Shown: positions 28,250 to 37,392 of the stretch, piece by piece | Layout of the letters: each line of letters opens with the position of its first letter | Position numbering within the stretch: the first letter of the stretch is position 1 | NCBI RefSeq assembly: GCF_000165485.1 | Contig: NC_014623.1 | Location: 372,001-436,000, forward strand | Direction of reading: 5' to 3' | Source of the DNA: Stigmatella aurantiaca DW4/3-1 | GTDB lineage: Bacteria > Myxococcota > Myxococcia > Myxococcales > Myxococcaceae | DNA: 64,000 bases | Translations under genes and position numbers: made by a program | The notes under the pieces: model-generated | What the model was told of the DNA's origin: nothing | Databases searched by the model: none | The model's input: only the letters and a program-made list of their open reading frames with translations

Positions 28250-30172
28250 ATGATTGATGCCTCACTTTCCACGGCCGTCTTGGCGGCTCCTGGCCACCGT
28301 GTGCGCCCGGGCTGCCACCGCTCCTTGCCGGCGCGGCTGACCGGTTTGATGGCGCTGTTGCTGGGCGCCACCGCGCTTGCCCAACCCCAGGGACTTCCCG
28401 AGATTGAAATCGAGCGGCTGTCCTTGAACCCCAGCGGCGCGGGCTCGCTGCTGCTGGGCACCGGCGAATTGCTGCGGGAAGGGGGATTCCGGTTCTCTCT
28501 CACGGGCCACTACGAGAATGACCCGCTGGTACTCTTCGATGACGGCGAGCGGGTGGGGCCCGTGGTGCAGCACCGCGTGACGGGCCACCTGGCGGGGGCC
28601 TATGGCATCTCGGACCGGTTGGAAGTGCAGTTGCAGGTGCCCGTGCTGCTGTTGCAGCGCGGTGATGACCTGACGGCGCGCGGCGTGGGCCGCCCCGAGG
28701 AGGGGTTGGCGCTGGGCACGCCCCTGGTGGGGCTGCGGTTCGGGATTCTCTCGCAGGGCCATGCGGACCCCGTGGACTTGGCGGTGGGCGTGAACCTGGG
28801 CCTGCCCCTGGGCAACGCCGATTCGTTGGCGCGGGACAACTCCCTGCGCGCCACCCCGAGCGTGATGGTGGGCCGCCGCTTCGGCTTCCTGCGCGCCTCA
28901 CTCGATGCGGGGGCGCTGCTGCGGCCGCGCACCCTCTTCAGCGATGACTCGGACGTGAAGGACGAGGTGGGCGATGCGGTCCGCCTGGGCGGAACGCTGG
29001 CCACCACGGACGAGGGGCTGCGAGGCGAGGTGGATGTCATCGGCACCATTCCCTTCCGGCGCGAGGGGGCCAACATCGAGGCCCTGGCGGGCGTGCGGCT
29101 GCCGTTGGGCCGCCATGTCGAGGCCTATGCGCTGGGCGGCGTGGGGTTTGGAGAGTCTCCTGGCACGCCCACCTTCCGTGGGTTGCTGGGCGTGGCGGTC
29201 GGCAGTGGGCCCCCGCCCGAGTGTGTGGCGGGGGGGAAGCACACGCCCTCGCAGTGCCCGGACCTGGATGACGACGGCGATGGGGTGAAGAACCGGGTGG
29301 ACACGTGCCCCGCCGAGGCAGGCGCCGTGGAGGCCCAGGGCTGCGCAGCGCGAGAGGTGGACACGGACCAGGACGGCATCCTGGACACGGCGGATCAGTG
29401 CCCCACGGTGGCCGGCGAGGCCGTGCACCAGGGCTGCCCGGACACGGACAAGGATGGCATTCCGGACGCGGCGGATCAGTGCCCGTCGGCGGCGGGTCTG
29501 GCGGTGTTCAAGGGCTGCCCGGACACGGACAAGGATGGGCTGCGGGACTCGGAAGACCTGTGCCCCCTGGAGGCAGGTCCCGCGGACCGCCAGGGCTGCC
29601 CGCAGAAGGACTCGGACGGGGATGGGTTGCTGGACGAGCAGGATGCGTGCCCCAGCGTGGCGGGCTTGAAGGAACTGAAGGGCTGCCCGGCCAAGGACAC
29701 GGACAACGACACGGTGTCCGACCACCTGGACAACTGCCCCAACGAGGCGGGCCCCGCCAGCAACCAGGGCTGCCCGGCCAAGCAGAAGCAGTTGGTGGCC
29801 ATCCGCCAGGACCGCATCGACATCAAGGAAACGGTCTACTTCGACAGCGGCAAGGCGACCATCCAGCGCCGCAGCTTCAAGCTGCTGGATCAGGTGGCCA
29901 AGCTGCTGCGCGAGCACCCGGAAATAGAGTCGATTACCGTCGAGGGCCACACGGACAACGTGGGCAAGCCGGAGGCGAACCTGCGGCTGTCCCAGCAACG
30001 CGCGGAGGCGGTGCGTGACTACCTCGCCCGTAAGGGCGTGGCACCGCAGCGTCTGGAAGCGAAGGGCTATGGGCAGGAGCGGCCCATTGCTCCCAACACC
30101 ACGTCGAAGGGCCGGGCCACCAACCGCCGCGTCGACTTCATCACCACGACCCGCGAGGGCGGACAGCAGTAA
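28250..30172 (+). CDS. OmpA-family outer membrane protein with TSP3 repeats (copy 2)
   Basis: 640 aa, paralogue of the 26030 gene over its whole length: signal peptide with longer basic N-terminus (cleavage near ALAQPQG), beta-rich domain (LPEIEIERLSLNPSGAGSLL), six TSP3 repeats (for example DTDKDGIPDAADQCP), and OmpA C-domain (VYFDSGKATIQ; ITVEGHTDNVGKPEAN; RATNRRVDFI). The segment AKQKQLVAIRQDRI is identical in both copies, marking the linker between repeats and OmpA. AGGAAG lies 9 nt before ATG 28250. Tandem duplication with divergence, strongest in the beta domain. Only 18 nt separate it from the giant adhesin, so those two are likely one transcript. Confidence 0.9.
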   Translation: MIDASLSTAVLAAPGHRVRPGCHRSLPARLTGLMALLLGATALAQPQGLPEIEIERLSLNPSGAGSLLLGTGELLREGGFRFSLTGHYENDPLVLFDDGERVGPVVQHRVTGHLAGAYGISDRLEVQLQVPVLLLQRGDDLTARGVGRPEEGLALGTPLVGLRFGILSQGHADPVDLAVGVNLGLPLGNADSLARDNSLRATPSVMVGRRFGFLRASLDAGALLRPRTLFSDDSDVKDEVGDAVRLGGTLATTDEGLRGEVDVIGTIPFRREGANIEALAGVRLPLGRHVEAYALGGVGFGESPGTPTFRGLLGVAVGSGPPPECVAGGKHTPSQCPDLDDDGDGVKNRVDTCPAEAGAVEAQGCAAREVDTDQDGILDTADQCPTVAGEAVHQGCPDTDKDGIPDAADQCPSAAGLAVFKGCPDTDKDGLRDSEDLCPLEAGPADRQGCPQKDSDGDGLLDEQDACPSVAGLKELKGCPAKDTDNDTVSDHLDNCPNEAGPASNQGCPAKQKQLVAIRQDRIDIKETVYFDSGKATIQRRSFKLLDQVAKLLREHPEIESITVEGHTDNVGKPEANLRLSQQRAEAVRDYLARKGVAPQRLEAKGYGQERPIAPNTTSKGRATNRRVDFITTTREGGQQ

Positions 30173-30190
30173 TCGCGGGGGACAACACAC

Positions 30191-33100
30191 ATGAACTCAG
30201 CCTTCTTGAAGAACTCTTTCCGCACCGCGCTCCTGGCGCTCCTCGCCTGTGCGCTGCCCGCGCTGGCCGCGCCCGACAACGTCTTGCTGGGCACCGGCCG
30301 GGACGGGGCCTTCACCGCGTCCTCGCTCAACCAGATCATCAACCGTTATGTCCAGGTGACGACCCCCCGCCTCCCGGGTGACACGTCCCTCGTGGTGCAG
30401 GACGCCACGGGCTACGCCGCAGGCGATCTGGTGATGGTCATCCAGATGACGGGCATCGTCCCCGAGCCCGGCTCGGGTTCGTCGACGCCCATTGATCTCA
30501 GCAACGACCCGGTGGGCCGGTGGGAGTTCGCTCGCCTGGCCTCGGTGTCGGGGACGACGCTGACGCTGACGGCGCCGCTCATCCACTCGTACGCTGCGAA
30601 TGTGACCCAGGCCATCCGGGTGCCTGAGTACACCGCAGTGACCATCGGGGCAGGCCGCTCGCTCACCGCAGCCGCTTGGAATGGGAGCACGGGCGGCGTG
30701 CTGGCCTTTTTGGCCACGGGAACGGTGACGAACTCGGGCGGCATCAACGTCTCGGGCAAGGGTTTCCGGGGCGGCAAGCCCGTGGTGGACACCAGTCTCG
30801 CCACGGGGTGCTTCGGCCTGGATGAGGCCCCTGCGCAGGGGGCTCAGAAGGGCGAGGGCATTGCCATCACGCGCTACGGGCCCTTGCAGACGGGCCGTGG
30901 CCGGGTGGCCAATGGCGGCGGTGGCGGTGTGTGCTTCAAGTCCGGCGGTGGCGGCGGTGGCAACGCGGGCGCCGGCGGCCAGGGCGGCAACAGCTTCCTG
31001 GATGAGTTTGGAACGCCCGACAGTGGCAACCGGTCGGTGGGCGGTGAGGGCGGCCTGCTCCTGACGCTCTCGCTGGCCGACCGCCTGATGATGGGCGGCG
31101 GCGGCGGCGCGGGTCACTCCGTGGACGGCACCAGCCGGGCGGGTGGTGAGGGTGGCGGTATCCTCTTCATCCGGGCCGCCCAGTTCGCCGGGACGGGCGT
31201 GGTCACGGCCAATGGACTGACCTCCACCCCTAGCAGTGGCACGGATGCGGCGGGCGGTGGCGGAGCCGGAGGCAGCATCTATCTGCGGGTGACCGCTACG
31301 GCCCTCCCAAATCCTCCTGTCTGCGGCGTCGTCCAAGCCGTGGGTGGCCGGGGCGGGGACGCGGACCTTGAGGTCGGCCCTGGCGGTGGTGGTGGCGGTG
31401 GCCGGATTTACTTCCAGCGGTTTGCGACAGGGAACGCCTGCTACCCCACGGCTACGGCTGCCATTGGCGCGACCGCGGGCGGCCAGCCCAACCCTGATGT
31501 GGGGACCTCTTACGGCGCACAGGCAGGGGCCAACGGCAGCTATCTCCGGATCGATACGGCTCCTTATCCCAGCGCTGTCCCTCCGACTCCCGTAGTGGAG
31601 ACACCGGCCAACGGCTCTGTGACGAACAACACCACGCCGACGTACACCGGCACGCTTCCGACGCCTTTCCCCGCGGGCACCCAGGTGGCCCTGTTCGTGG
31701 ACAACGTCCAGGTCGCGCTCGTGACGCCGAACGCTGCCGGGAACTGGAGCGCCACGCCCGGCACCGCGCTGGGCCAGGGGCCGCACTCGGTCTATGCCGT
31801 GGCGGTCATCCCGGATCAGGTGGTGTATGGCAATTCGAGCAACACCAACACCTTCACCGTGGATATCACTCCGCCGGCCGCGCCCGTGGTGACGACGCCC
31901 GCCAATGGCTCGACCACCAACGACAACACGCCGACGTACAGTGGCACGGCCGAGCCGGGCAGCGCCGTCAACATCATCGTGGATGGCACGTCCGTAGGCA
32001 CCGCGACGGCGAATGCCAGTGGCAACTGGAGCTTCACGCCCACCACGCCGCTGGCCGATGGTCCGCATACGGTCCGGGCCACGGCCACGGATGTGGCGGG
32101 CAATACCAGCCCTTCGTCCAGCACGAACAACTTCACCGTGGACGCCACGGCGCCGGTCGCGCCCGTGGTGACGACGCCCGCCAATGGCTCGATCACCAAC
32201 GACAACACGCCGACGTACAGTGGCACGGCCGAGCCCGGGAGCACCGTTAACATCATCGTGGATGGCACGTCCGTGGGCACCGCGACGGCGAATGCCAGTG
32301 GCAACTGGAGCTTCACGCCCACCACGCCGCTGGCCGATGGTCCGCATACGGTCCGGGCCACGGCGACGGATGCAGCGGGCAACACCAGCCCTTCGTCCAG
32401 CACGAACAACTTCACCGTGGACGCCACGGCGCCGGTCGCGCCCGTGGTGGCGACGCCCGCCAATGGGTCGACCACCAACGACAACACGCCGACGTACAGT
32501 GGCACGGCCGAGCCCGGGAGCACCGTCAACGTCATCGTGGATGGCACGTCCGTGGGCACCGCGACGGCGAATGCCAGCGGCAACTGGACCCTCACGCCGA
32601 CTGCGCCGCTGGCCGAGGGCCCGCACACGGTGAATGCCACGGCGACGGATGCAGCGGGCAACACCAGCCCCGTCTCCAGCACGAACACCTTCACGGTGGA
32701 TACCGTCGCCCCGGCGGCCCCGGTGGTGACGACGCCCGCCAATGGCTCGCTCATCAATGATTCCACGCCGACGTACAGCGGCACGGGCGAGCCGGGCAGC
32801 ACCATCAACGTCATCGTGGATGGCACGTCCGTGGGCACCACGACCGTGGATGGCAGCGGCAACTGGAGCTTCACGCCCACCACGCCGCTGGCCGAGGGCC
32901 CGCACACGGTGAGCGCCACGGCGACGGATGCAGCGGGCAACACCAGTCCTTCGTCCAATACGAATAACTTCACGGTGGATACCGTGGCCCCGGCGGCCCC
33001 GGTGGTGGTGACGCCCGCCAATGGCTCGACTACCAACGACAACACGCCGACGTACAGCGGTACGGCTGAACCGGGCAGCACCGTCAATGTCATCGTGGAT

Positions 33101-34498
33101 GGCACGTCCGTGGGCACCGCGACGGCGAATGCCAGCGGCAACTGGACCCTCACGCCTGGCGCGGGGCTGTCCTCGGGCCCGCACACGGTGAATGCCACGG
33201 CCACGGATGCGGCGGGCAACACCAGCCCCGTTTCCAACACCAACACTTTCACCGTGGACGCGGATCCGCCTGAGGCCCCGGTGGTGGTGACGCCCGCCAA
33301 CAACTCGGTGACCAACGACAACACGCCCATCTTCTCGGGCACCGCCGAGCCGGGCACCACGGTGGCGATCTACCTGGGCGCGGTGGAACTGGTCGCCAAC
33401 GTTCCCGTGGACGCGAGCGGCAACTGGACTTACACCCCCACCACGCCGCTGGCCGATGGCACCTATGACGTGAGCGCCGTGGCCACGGACGGGGTCGGCA
33501 ATGCGAGCGGGAGCTCGAACGTCAACCGCTTCACCGTGGACGCCACGGGCCCCGCCGCGCCGGTCATCACCTCGCCGGTGGATGGCTCGAGCACGGGCGA
33601 CTCGACGCCCACCATCACGGGCACCGCCGAGCCGGGCAGCACCGTGACGGTCGTCATCGACGGCACGGTGGTGGGCACCGCGCCGGTGGATGCGAGCGGC
33701 AACTGGACGTACACCCCCACCACGCCGCTGGCCGAGGGCCCGCACACCGTCACCGCCACGGCCACGGACGCCGCCGGCAACACGGGGCCCACGTCCGAGC
33801 CTGTCGACTTCATCATCGACGAGAGCCTGCCCGGGACGCCGGAGATCACCGGGCCCGCCAACAACTCGACGACCAACGACTCGACGCCCGTCATCTCGGG
33901 CACCGCCGAGCCAGGCAGCACCGTGACGGTCGTCATCGACGGCACGGTGGTGGGCACCGTCCCGGTGGACGCGAGCGGCAACTGGTCCTACACCCCCACC
34001 ACGCCGCTGGCCGACGGGCCCCACACGGTCACCGTCACGGCCACGGACAACACGGGCAACGTCAGCGCTCCGTCCACGCCGGTCACCTTCACCGTGGACA
34101 CGATCGCGCCCGATACGGTCATCGACTCCGGGCCTCCTCCCTCCACGGAGAGCTCTGACGCCACGTTCGCCTTCAGCTCCGATGAGGAGGGGGTGACGTT
34201 CGAGTGCAGCCTGGACGGTGGGGACTTCGTGCCTTGCAGCAACCCCGTCACGTTCCCGGGGCTCTCCGCGGGAGGCCACGTCCTCGAGGTGCGCGCCCGG
34301 GATCTGGCCGGCAACGTGGACGAGACCCCCGCCGAATGGACGTGGACGGTCACTTCGCCGGAGACGCCCTCGGGGGGCAACCTGGACTTCCTCGGCGACG
34401 GCATCGGGTGTGCGTCGGCCGGGGGCTCGCCCTCCACGTTGGCGGTGATGGGGCTGGCGGTGCTCTCCGCGCTGTTCTTCCGCCGCCGCCGCGCGTAG
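30191..34498 (+). CDS. Giant Ig-repeat surface protein with MYXO-CTERM anchor
   Basis: 1435 aa. Signal peptide ends at ALPALA. Residues about 30-450 form a Gly-rich beta-helix-like region with poly-Gly runs (NGGGGGVCFKSGGGGGG). Then nine bacterial Ig-like (Big_6-type) domains, several of exactly 93 aa, recognisable by TPANGSxTNDNTPTYSGTAE and ASGNW; a tenth, different domain (FAFSSDEEGVTFECSLDGG) resembles those seen near the end of adhesins. The C-terminus is a MYXO-CTERM tag: Cys-containing IGCASAGGSPSTLAV, hydrophobic helix, then FFRRRRA. This tag is expected to lead to sorting/processing by myxosortase and surface anchoring. Likely adhesin, co-transcribed with the OmpA copy 2 gene. Confidence 0.9.
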   Translation: MNSAFLKNSFRTALLALLACALPALAAPDNVLLGTGRDGAFTASSLNQIINRYVQVTTPRLPGDTSLVVQDATGYAAGDLVMVIQMTGIVPEPGSGSSTPIDLSNDPVGRWEFARLASVSGTTLTLTAPLIHSYAANVTQAIRVPEYTAVTIGAGRSLTAAAWNGSTGGVLAFLATGTVTNSGGINVSGKGFRGGKPVVDTSLATGCFGLDEAPAQGAQKGEGIAITRYGPLQTGRGRVANGGGGGVCFKSGGGGGGNAGAGGQGGNSFLDEFGTPDSGNRSVGGEGGLLLTLSLADRLMMGGGGGAGHSVDGTSRAGGEGGGILFIRAAQFAGTGVVTANGLTSTPSSGTDAAGGGGAGGSIYLRVTATALPNPPVCGVVQAVGGRGGDADLEVGPGGGGGGGRIYFQRFATGNACYPTATAAIGATAGGQPNPDVGTSYGAQAGANGSYLRIDTAPYPSAVPPTPVVETPANGSVTNNTTPTYTGTLPTPFPAGTQVALFVDNVQVALVTPNAAGNWSATPGTALGQGPHSVYAVAVIPDQVVYGNSSNTNTFTVDITPPAAPVVTTPANGSTTNDNTPTYSGTAEPGSAVNIIVDGTSVGTATANASGNWSFTPTTPLADGPHTVRATATDVAGNTSPSSSTNNFTVDATAPVAPVVTTPANGSITNDNTPTYSGTAEPGSTVNIIVDGTSVGTATANASGNWSFTPTTPLADGPHTVRATATDAAGNTSPSSSTNNFTVDATAPVAPVVATPANGSTTNDNTPTYSGTAEPGSTVNVIVDGTSVGTATANASGNWTLTPTAPLAEGPHTVNATATDAAGNTSPVSSTNTFTVDTVAPAAPVVTTPANGSLINDSTPTYSGTGEPGSTINVIVDGTSVGTTTVDGSGNWSFTPTTPLAEGPHTVSATATDAAGNTSPSSNTNNFTVDTVAPAAPVVVTPANGSTTNDNTPTYSGTAEPGSTVNVIVDGTSVGTATANASGNWTLTPGAGLSSGPHTVNATATDAAGNTSPVSNTNTFTVDADPPEAPVVVTPANNSVTNDNTPIFSGTAEPGTTVAIYLGAVELVANVPVDASGNWTYTPTTPLADGTYDVSAVATDGVGNASGSSNVNRFTVDATGPAAPVITSPVDGSSTGDSTPTITGTAEPGSTVTVVIDGTVVGTAPVDASGNWTYTPTTPLAEGPHTVTATATDAAGNTGPTSEPVDFIIDESLPGTPEITGPANNSTTNDSTPVISGTAEPGSTVTVVIDGTVVGTVPVDASGNWSYTPTTPLADGPHTVTVTATDNTGNVSAPSTPVTFTVDTIAPDTVIDSGPPPSTESSDATFAFSSDEEGVTFECSLDGGDFVPCSNPVTFPGLSAGGHVLEVRARDLAGNVDETPAEWTWTVTSPETPSGGNLDFLGDGIGCASAGGSPSTLAVMGLAVLSALFFRRRRA
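31562..34116 (+). repeat. Tandem Ig-domain coding repeats, 279-bp unit
   Basis: Copies beginning at 31880, 32159, 32438, 32717 and 32996 are spaced by exactly 279 bp and share long nearly identical stretches; flanking copies (31590, 33275, 33560, 33840) are more diverged. Such near-identity marks recent unit duplication or gene conversion and makes copy-number change by recombination likely. Confidence 0.85.
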
Positions 34499-34539
34499 TT
34501 CCTGGGTCCGGCCGCCGGTGGCAGGTTCACCGGCGGCGG

Positions 34540-34564
34540 TCCCACCCAGCAGGTGGGATTTTCT
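34540..34564 (+). terminator. Rho-independent terminator after the adhesin
   Basis: TCCCACC (34540-34546) pairs with GGTGGGA (34552-34558) across a CAGCA loop, followed by TTTTCT. A second perfect stem, CCGCCGGTG/CACCGGCGG, lies just upstream (34512-34536). Good end for the OmpA copy 2-adhesin transcript. Confidence 0.75.
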
Positions 34565-34733
34565 CCCGGATCCGTGAACCCTGGGCCCCCCCAAGGGCCC
34601 TCAACCGGGGGCCTGCCGGGTTGGCCCTCACTCTCGGCTCACCAGGAGTGGGCCCCCTGGGGTACGATTCACTCCATCTGGGCCCTTTCCGGAAGATCCG
34701 GGGGTTTCCTCCCGGGTGGTAAAGCTTGACTCG

Positions 34734-36200
34734 ATGAGTTCCTCCAGCCCCCTCTTCGGCGACCTTCTCCTCAAGCTGGGCATCGTCACGCCCAGTCAGG
34801 TCCAAGAGGCGCTCGCGCTGCAGCCCCGCACGGGGCAGCGTGTGGGCGAGGCACTCATCTCCCTGGGCTACGTCACCCGGGCGCAGCTCCACGACGCGCT
34901 GAGCGAGGCGCTGGGGCTCAACCACGACAAGGGCCCCGCGCACCCGCCCCTGGGCGAACTGCTGGTGGGCCTGAAGTACATCACCCTGGGACAGCTCGAG
35001 GAGGCGCTCGCCTTCCAGCGCAAGGATGGGCGCAAGCTGGGCGAAATCCTGGTGGAGATGGGCCACTGCACCTACCGGCAGATCTACGAGGCGTTAAGCC
35101 TCCAGGGCCGCATCACCGGGCGCCAGGAGGCCCCTCGCCAGGTGCTCCAGGGCCACCACCGGGTGATGGTGGTGGATGACAGCCCGCTGGCCTGCGACTT
35201 CGTGAAGGAGGGGCTGGAGGCGCTGGGGCTGGGCTACGAGGTGATGTGCTTCCAGGATCCCTACGAGGCGCTGGAGCAGGTGGGCAAGGTGCAGCCGGCC
35301 ATCGTGCTGTCGGACCTGGACATGCCGGGCATCGACGGGTTGGAGCTGTGCTGGCGGCTGAAGGAGAGCCCTTCCCGGCAGGTGCCCGTCATCATCCTCA
35401 CGGCCAATGACAGCGAGGCCGAGCGCGTGAAGGGCCTGCGCGCCGGCGCGGATGACTACGTGAACAAGTCGGCCTCCATGGCCGAGCTGTCGGCGCGCAT
35501 CGAGAGCGTCATGCGCCGCACGAGCGAGACGGAGCGCATGCGCAAGCTGTTCGCGCGCTACACGTCCGACGCGGTGGTGGAGGAGATTCTCAAGAGCCCG
35601 GACACGGTGGTGCTCACCGGCGAGAAGCGCGAGGTGACGGTGCTCTTCGCGGACATCCGCAACTTCACGGGCTTGGCCGAGAGCCTCCCCCCCGAGCAGG
35701 TGGTGGGTGTGCTGAACCAGGTGCTCGGGCGGCTGTCGGACGCGGTGCTCACCTGCGGGGGCACGCTGGACAAGTTCCTCGGGGACGGGCTGATGGCGGT
35801 GTGGGGTGCGCCAGTGCACCGCACGGATGACGCGCTGCGGGCGCTCCAGGCCGCGAAGATGATGATGACGGCCATGGTGGAGCTGCGCCAGGCCGCTCAG
35901 GCCGAGTGGGCCGCCAACGAGCGGCTGGGCCGGCCGCTGGTGCTGGAGCTGGGCATCGGCATCAACTCGGGGCTGGCGGTGGCCGGCAACATCGGCGGCT
36001 CCATGCGCACCGAGTACACGTGCATTGGCGACGCGGTGAACGTGGCCGCGCGGCTGTGCGCCCTGGCGGGCCCGGGGGAAATCCTGGCGGGCGAGCGGAC
36101 GCGGGAGCTCGTCTCGCACCGGGAGATGCCTTTCGAGGACTTGCCTCCGGTGCGGCTCAAGGGCAAACAGCAGCCCGTGCCGCTCTACCGCGTGTTGTGA
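34734..36200 (+). CDS. MshEN-like/receiver/class III adenylate cyclase fusion
   Basis: 488 aa. Residues 1-130 carry T2SSE-N/MshEN-type repeats of the RLGxxLLxxGxxxxxQLxxAL pattern ([77 protein letters not shown]), a fold that binds c-di-GMP in some ATPases. Then a receiver ([33 protein letters not shown], about 145-265) and a class III cyclase ([42 protein letters not shown]) with both metal Asp, the adenine-specifying Lys and the Asn/Arg pair present, so cAMP is the likely product. ATG 34734 or GTG 34716. A GspG-like gene follows after 4 nt. Confidence 0.9.
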   Translation: MSSSSPLFGDLLLKLGIVTPSQVQEALALQPRTGQRVGEALISLGYVTRAQLHDALSEALGLNHDKGPAHPPLGELLVGLKYITLGQLEEALAFQRKDGRKLGEILVEMGHCTYRQIYEALSLQGRITGRQEAPRQVLQGHHRVMVVDDSPLACDFVKEGLEALGLGYEVMCFQDPYEALEQVGKVQPAIVLSDLDMPGIDGLELCWRLKESPSRQVPVIILTANDSEAERVKGLRAGADDYVNKSASMAELSARIESVMRRTSETERMRKLFARYTSDAVVEEILKSPDTVVLTGEKREVTVLFADIRNFTGLAESLPPEQVVGVLNQVLGRLSDAVLTCGGTLDKFLGDGLMAVWGAPVHRTDDALRALQAAKMMMTAMVELRQAAQAEWAANERLGRPLVLELGIGINSGLAVAGNIGGSMRTEYTCIGDAVNVAARLCALAGPGEILAGERTRELVSHREMPFEDLPPVRLKGKQQPVPLYRVL

Positions 36201-36204
36201 GGCC

Positions 36205-36600
36205 ATGACCGGGACGTCCCAACAGGTGGTGTCTTCTCCGCGGCCCGCGAGGCTGTTGCTCGTGGTGGCCCTGGTGCTGTGCGCGGTGGCGGTGCCCACC
36301 ACCCTGGCCTTGCGGGGGGAGCAGCACCCCTCCTATGCGCGCGTCCACGCGGACTTCGCGGTGCTGAATGCGGCGCTGGAGAAGTACCGGGCGGCCCAGG
36401 GCACGCTGCCCGAGGACGGGGCGCTCGACTTCTTGGTGCCCGACTACCTGCCGGAGCTGCCGGTGGACCCGTGGGGGCGGCCCTACGTGTACCTGTACAA
36501 CGGCCAGCAGGTGTTCCTGGCCACCTTTGGCGAGGACGGGCTGCGCGGCGGCTCCGGGGTGGAGCAGGACCACACCATCCACGACGGTCACACGCACTGA
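36205..36600 (+). CDS. GspG-like protein without prepilin leader
   Basis: 131 aa. One N-terminal membrane helix (ARLLLVVALVLCAVAVPTTLAL) followed by the soluble fold of the major pseudopilin GspG: ALEKYRAAQGTLPEDG, LPVDPWGRPYVYLYN and FATFGEDG-type ending LATFGEDGLRGGSG, the calcium-binding loop region. The G-F-T-L-x-E cleavage motif of true pseudopilins is absent, so it is probably membrane-anchored but not processed. The tail HDGHTH is His-rich. It starts 4 nt after the cyclase stop and is surely in its operon. Confidence 0.8.
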   Translation: MTGTSQQVVSSPRPARLLLVVALVLCAVAVPTTLALRGEQHPSYARVHADFAVLNAALEKYRAAQGTLPEDGALDFLVPDYLPELPVDPWGRPYVYLYNGQQVFLATFGEDGLRGGSGVEQDHTIHDGHTH

Positions 36601-36743
36601 AGGCTCGCCCAAGGCTGAACGCATGTCCAGTCCACGGGCCCCGGGCCGGAAAATCGGCCCGGTAGGGCAAGGGGCTGTTCGACGGCCAACCCAGGGGGGC
36701 GTTAGGATGGGGGAACCTGGGTTACAGGGAAGGAAGGTCTGCC

Positions 36744-37334
36744 GTGTTGATTCCCCGCGGATATGGCGAAGAGGAGCTTGTCTCCAACCGCGCGTCACTG
36801 CTGCTCTACGGGGGGACGGAGGAGGAGAGGCGGCTGTGGGCGCAGGAGGCCGCGTACCATTTCGAGCATGAGGGCGCGATGGTGGAGGTCCGTCAGGCGG
36901 CGGATCTGGCCCCGGCGCTGCAACGCCCCAAGGGCGTGGTGTTCATTCCGGATGTGTCCAAGCTGAGCCGGGAGGCGCAAGGCACCATCCTGCGGTGCTT
37001 GCAGACGCAGGAGGAGCGGCCGAAGGTGGTGGTGGCCATCCTGGGCTCGGCGGAGGCGGCGCTGGAGCGAGGGGTGCTGCGCGATGACCTCCACTACCGG
37101 CTGCACCAGGCGCAGGTGAACCTGGCCCAGCCCGGGCTGCGCGAGACGCTGCGTGAGCGCTGGGCACGGCTGGCGGAGCTGCGCGCGGTGAAGGAGGCCA
37201 AGGCGCGCGAGGAGGCCGAGCGCGAGCGTCAGGCGGCGATGACCCGGCTGCCGGGCACGGTGACGCGGCTGACGCCGCAGCAGCGCAAGGTGCAAGGGTC
37301 GAAGCCCTCGTCGCGCAAGGCCAGCCGCCGGTAG
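36744..37334 (+). CDS. Degenerate sigma-54-activator-like AAA protein
   Basis: 196 aa from GTG 36744 (AAGGAAGG ahead). Resembles a shortened sigma-54 interaction domain: YGGTEEERRLWAQEAAYHF sits where Walker A would be but lacks GxxGxGK; VVFIPDVSKLSREAQGTIL resembles Walker B/switch; VVVAILGSAEAALERGVLRDDLHYRLHQAQVNL aligns with the arginine-finger region, quoted here in parts. The C-terminal third is a Lys/Arg/Glu coiled tail. ATP hydrolysis is unlikely; a regulatory or scaffolding role is inferred. Confidence 0.7.
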   Translation: MLIPRGYGEEELVSNRASLLLYGGTEEERRLWAQEAAYHFEHEGAMVEVRQAADLAPALQRPKGVVFIPDVSKLSREAQGTILRCLQTQEERPKVVVAILGSAEAALERGVLRDDLHYRLHQAQVNLAQPGLRETLRERWARLAELRAVKEAKAREEAERERQAAMTRLPGTVTRLTPQQRKVQGSKPSSRKASRR

Positions 37335-37392
37335 CGGCGGCGCCCGTGTTCCACAGAGGGGAGGCGCCTGGGGCCTCCCGTTCCCGGAGACA

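Noticed and set aside
31880-33274. CRISPR-like or satellite tandem repeat
   Set aside because: The 279-bp period is in frame and encodes successive Ig-like domains; there are no short repeats with unique spacers.
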